Shown: positions 32,547 through 32,967 of the stretch, one piece after another
Layout of the letters: each line of letters starts with the position of its first letter
Numbering within the stretch: position 1 is the stretch's first letter
Assembly: GCA_016284265.1 (NCBI GenBank)
Contig: JAEEOM010000025.1
Span: forward strand, 1-32,967
From: Bacteroidales bacterium
GTDB taxonomy: Bacteria > Bacteroidota > Bacteroidia > Bacteroidales > UBA932
Length of the DNA stretch: 32,967 nt
Direction of reading: 5' to 3'
Notes under the pieces: model-generated
What the model saw: only the letters and a program-made list of their open reading frames with translations
What the model was told of the DNA's origin: nothing
Database searches by the model: none
Translations under genes and position numbers: made by a program

Positions 32547-32911
32547 TATAACACTTCAGGGGCCAGTGAAACGATTTTCATATAATTCTCACGCAGCTCG
32601 CGGGCCACGGGGCCGAAGATGCGGGTGCCCACCACCTCGTCCTGCTTGGTCAGCAGCACGCAGGCGTTGTCGTCGAAGCGGATATAGGAACCGTCGGCAC
32701 GACGGATCTCTTTCTTGGTGCGGACGACGACGGCATTGGAAACAGAGCCCTTCTTGGCGTTGCCGCCCGGAATGGCGCTCTTGACGGCGACGACGATCTT
32801 GTCGCCGACAGTGGCATAACGATGGCGGGTACCACCGAGCACGCGGATGCAGAGAACCTCTTTCGCACCCGAGTTGTCAGCCACCAACAAACGTGATTCT
32901 TGCTGTATCAT
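32546..32911 (-). CDS. rplN: 50S ribosomal protein L14 (uL14)
   Basis: A 121-residue protein at the subunit interface. [20 protein letters not shown], the [20 protein letters not shown] segment and [20 protein letters not shown] are family signatures. The length is normal. The ATG follows the rpsQ stop after a single base, and there is no Shine-Dalgarno sequence, so re-initiation from rpsQ is likely. Confidence 0.97.
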   Translation of the reverse strand: MIQQESRLLVADNSGAKEVLCIRVLGGTRHRYATVGDKIVVAVKSAIPGGNAKKGSVSNAVVVRTKKEIRRADGSYIRFDDNACVLLTKQDEVVGTRIFGPVARELRENYMKIVSLAPEVL

Positions 32912-32912
32912 G

Positions 32913-32967
32913 TTATTTGACTTTTTCTACGATTTCTACTAATCTCCAGCGTTTGGTCTTGCTCAGC
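32913..32967 (-). CDS. rpsQ: 30S ribosomal protein S17 (uS17), C-terminal end only
   Basis: The last 17 codons and stop of a gene cut by the window edge: [17 protein letters not shown]. The [17 protein letters not shown] pattern is the conserved C-terminus of uS17, and the position directly before rplN is canonical. The rest of the spc and S10 genes should continue beyond the window. Confidence 0.92.
   Translation of the reverse strand, partial: LSKTKRWRLVEIVEKVK

Noticed and set aside
1-32967. tRNA genes, CRISPR arrays, insertion sequences or a genomic island
   Set aside because: Intergenic gaps are too short for tRNAs except at 13038-13305, where none was seen. There are no spaced direct repeats of CRISPR type, no transposase or integrase genes, and codon use looks even across the window.

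Overview
The window is a GC-rich chromosomal segment that I assign to Bacteroidota, most likely Bacteroidales. Four things point there. The spc and alpha ribosomal operons are joined into one run (rpsQ to rplQ) with infA-rpmJ between map and rpsM. The order alaS / paired M23 proteins / MerR / Nif3 / C4 zinc ribbon is a Bacteroidota layout. tgt sits directly next to an LptG-type permease. TAnnTTTG promoter boxes, one with a correctly spaced upstream TTG, lie in front of several genes. No tRNA, rRNA, CRISPR array, insertion sequence or prophage was seen, and no gene-free stretch exceeds 300 bases.

Region 1 (1-5395, minus strand) is a tight run that reads, in transcription order: two membrane-anchored M23/LytM-fold proteins, a small MerR regulator, a short Nif3 protein, a coiled-coil C4 zinc-ribbon protein, the replicative helicase DnaB, and the first 16 codons of a possible RseC protein cut by the window edge. 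It starts from a 90-base divergent promoter region shared with alaS.

Region 2 (5489-13037): alaS is followed by an 811-residue reading frame that joins a complete LptF-type lipopolysaccharide-export permease to a complete methionyl-tRNA formyltransferase. This fusion is the most unusual object in the window. queG (minus), an SDR-type L-threonine 3-dehydrogenase (plus) and a thiamine pyrophosphokinase (minus) follow. The last two converge and overlap by 36 bases.

Region 3 (13038-13305) is a short intergenic stretch. It carries the best promoter in the window and a 163-base element bounded by 24-base perfect inverted repeats, with a nested hairpin and internal direct repeats.

Region 4 (13306-18158, minus) is a probable operon tgt - lptG - MFS nucleoside-type permease - exported histidine phosphatase. 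Region 5 (18237-23036, plus) is a 1599-residue exported alpha-2-macroglobulin-like protein without a visible thioester motif. A bidirectional terminator separates it from region 6.

Region 6 (23105-32967, minus) holds 20 translation, transcription and secretion genes from rpsQ (partial) to rplQ. They include rpmJ (38 codons), an acidic tail on RpoA and a basic tail on L17. Several of these genes have strong Shine-Dalgarno sequences, which is notable in a phylum that mostly does not rely on them. tgt and queG both belong to queuosine tRNA modification; LptG and the LptF half of the fusion should be partners in lipopolysaccharide export.
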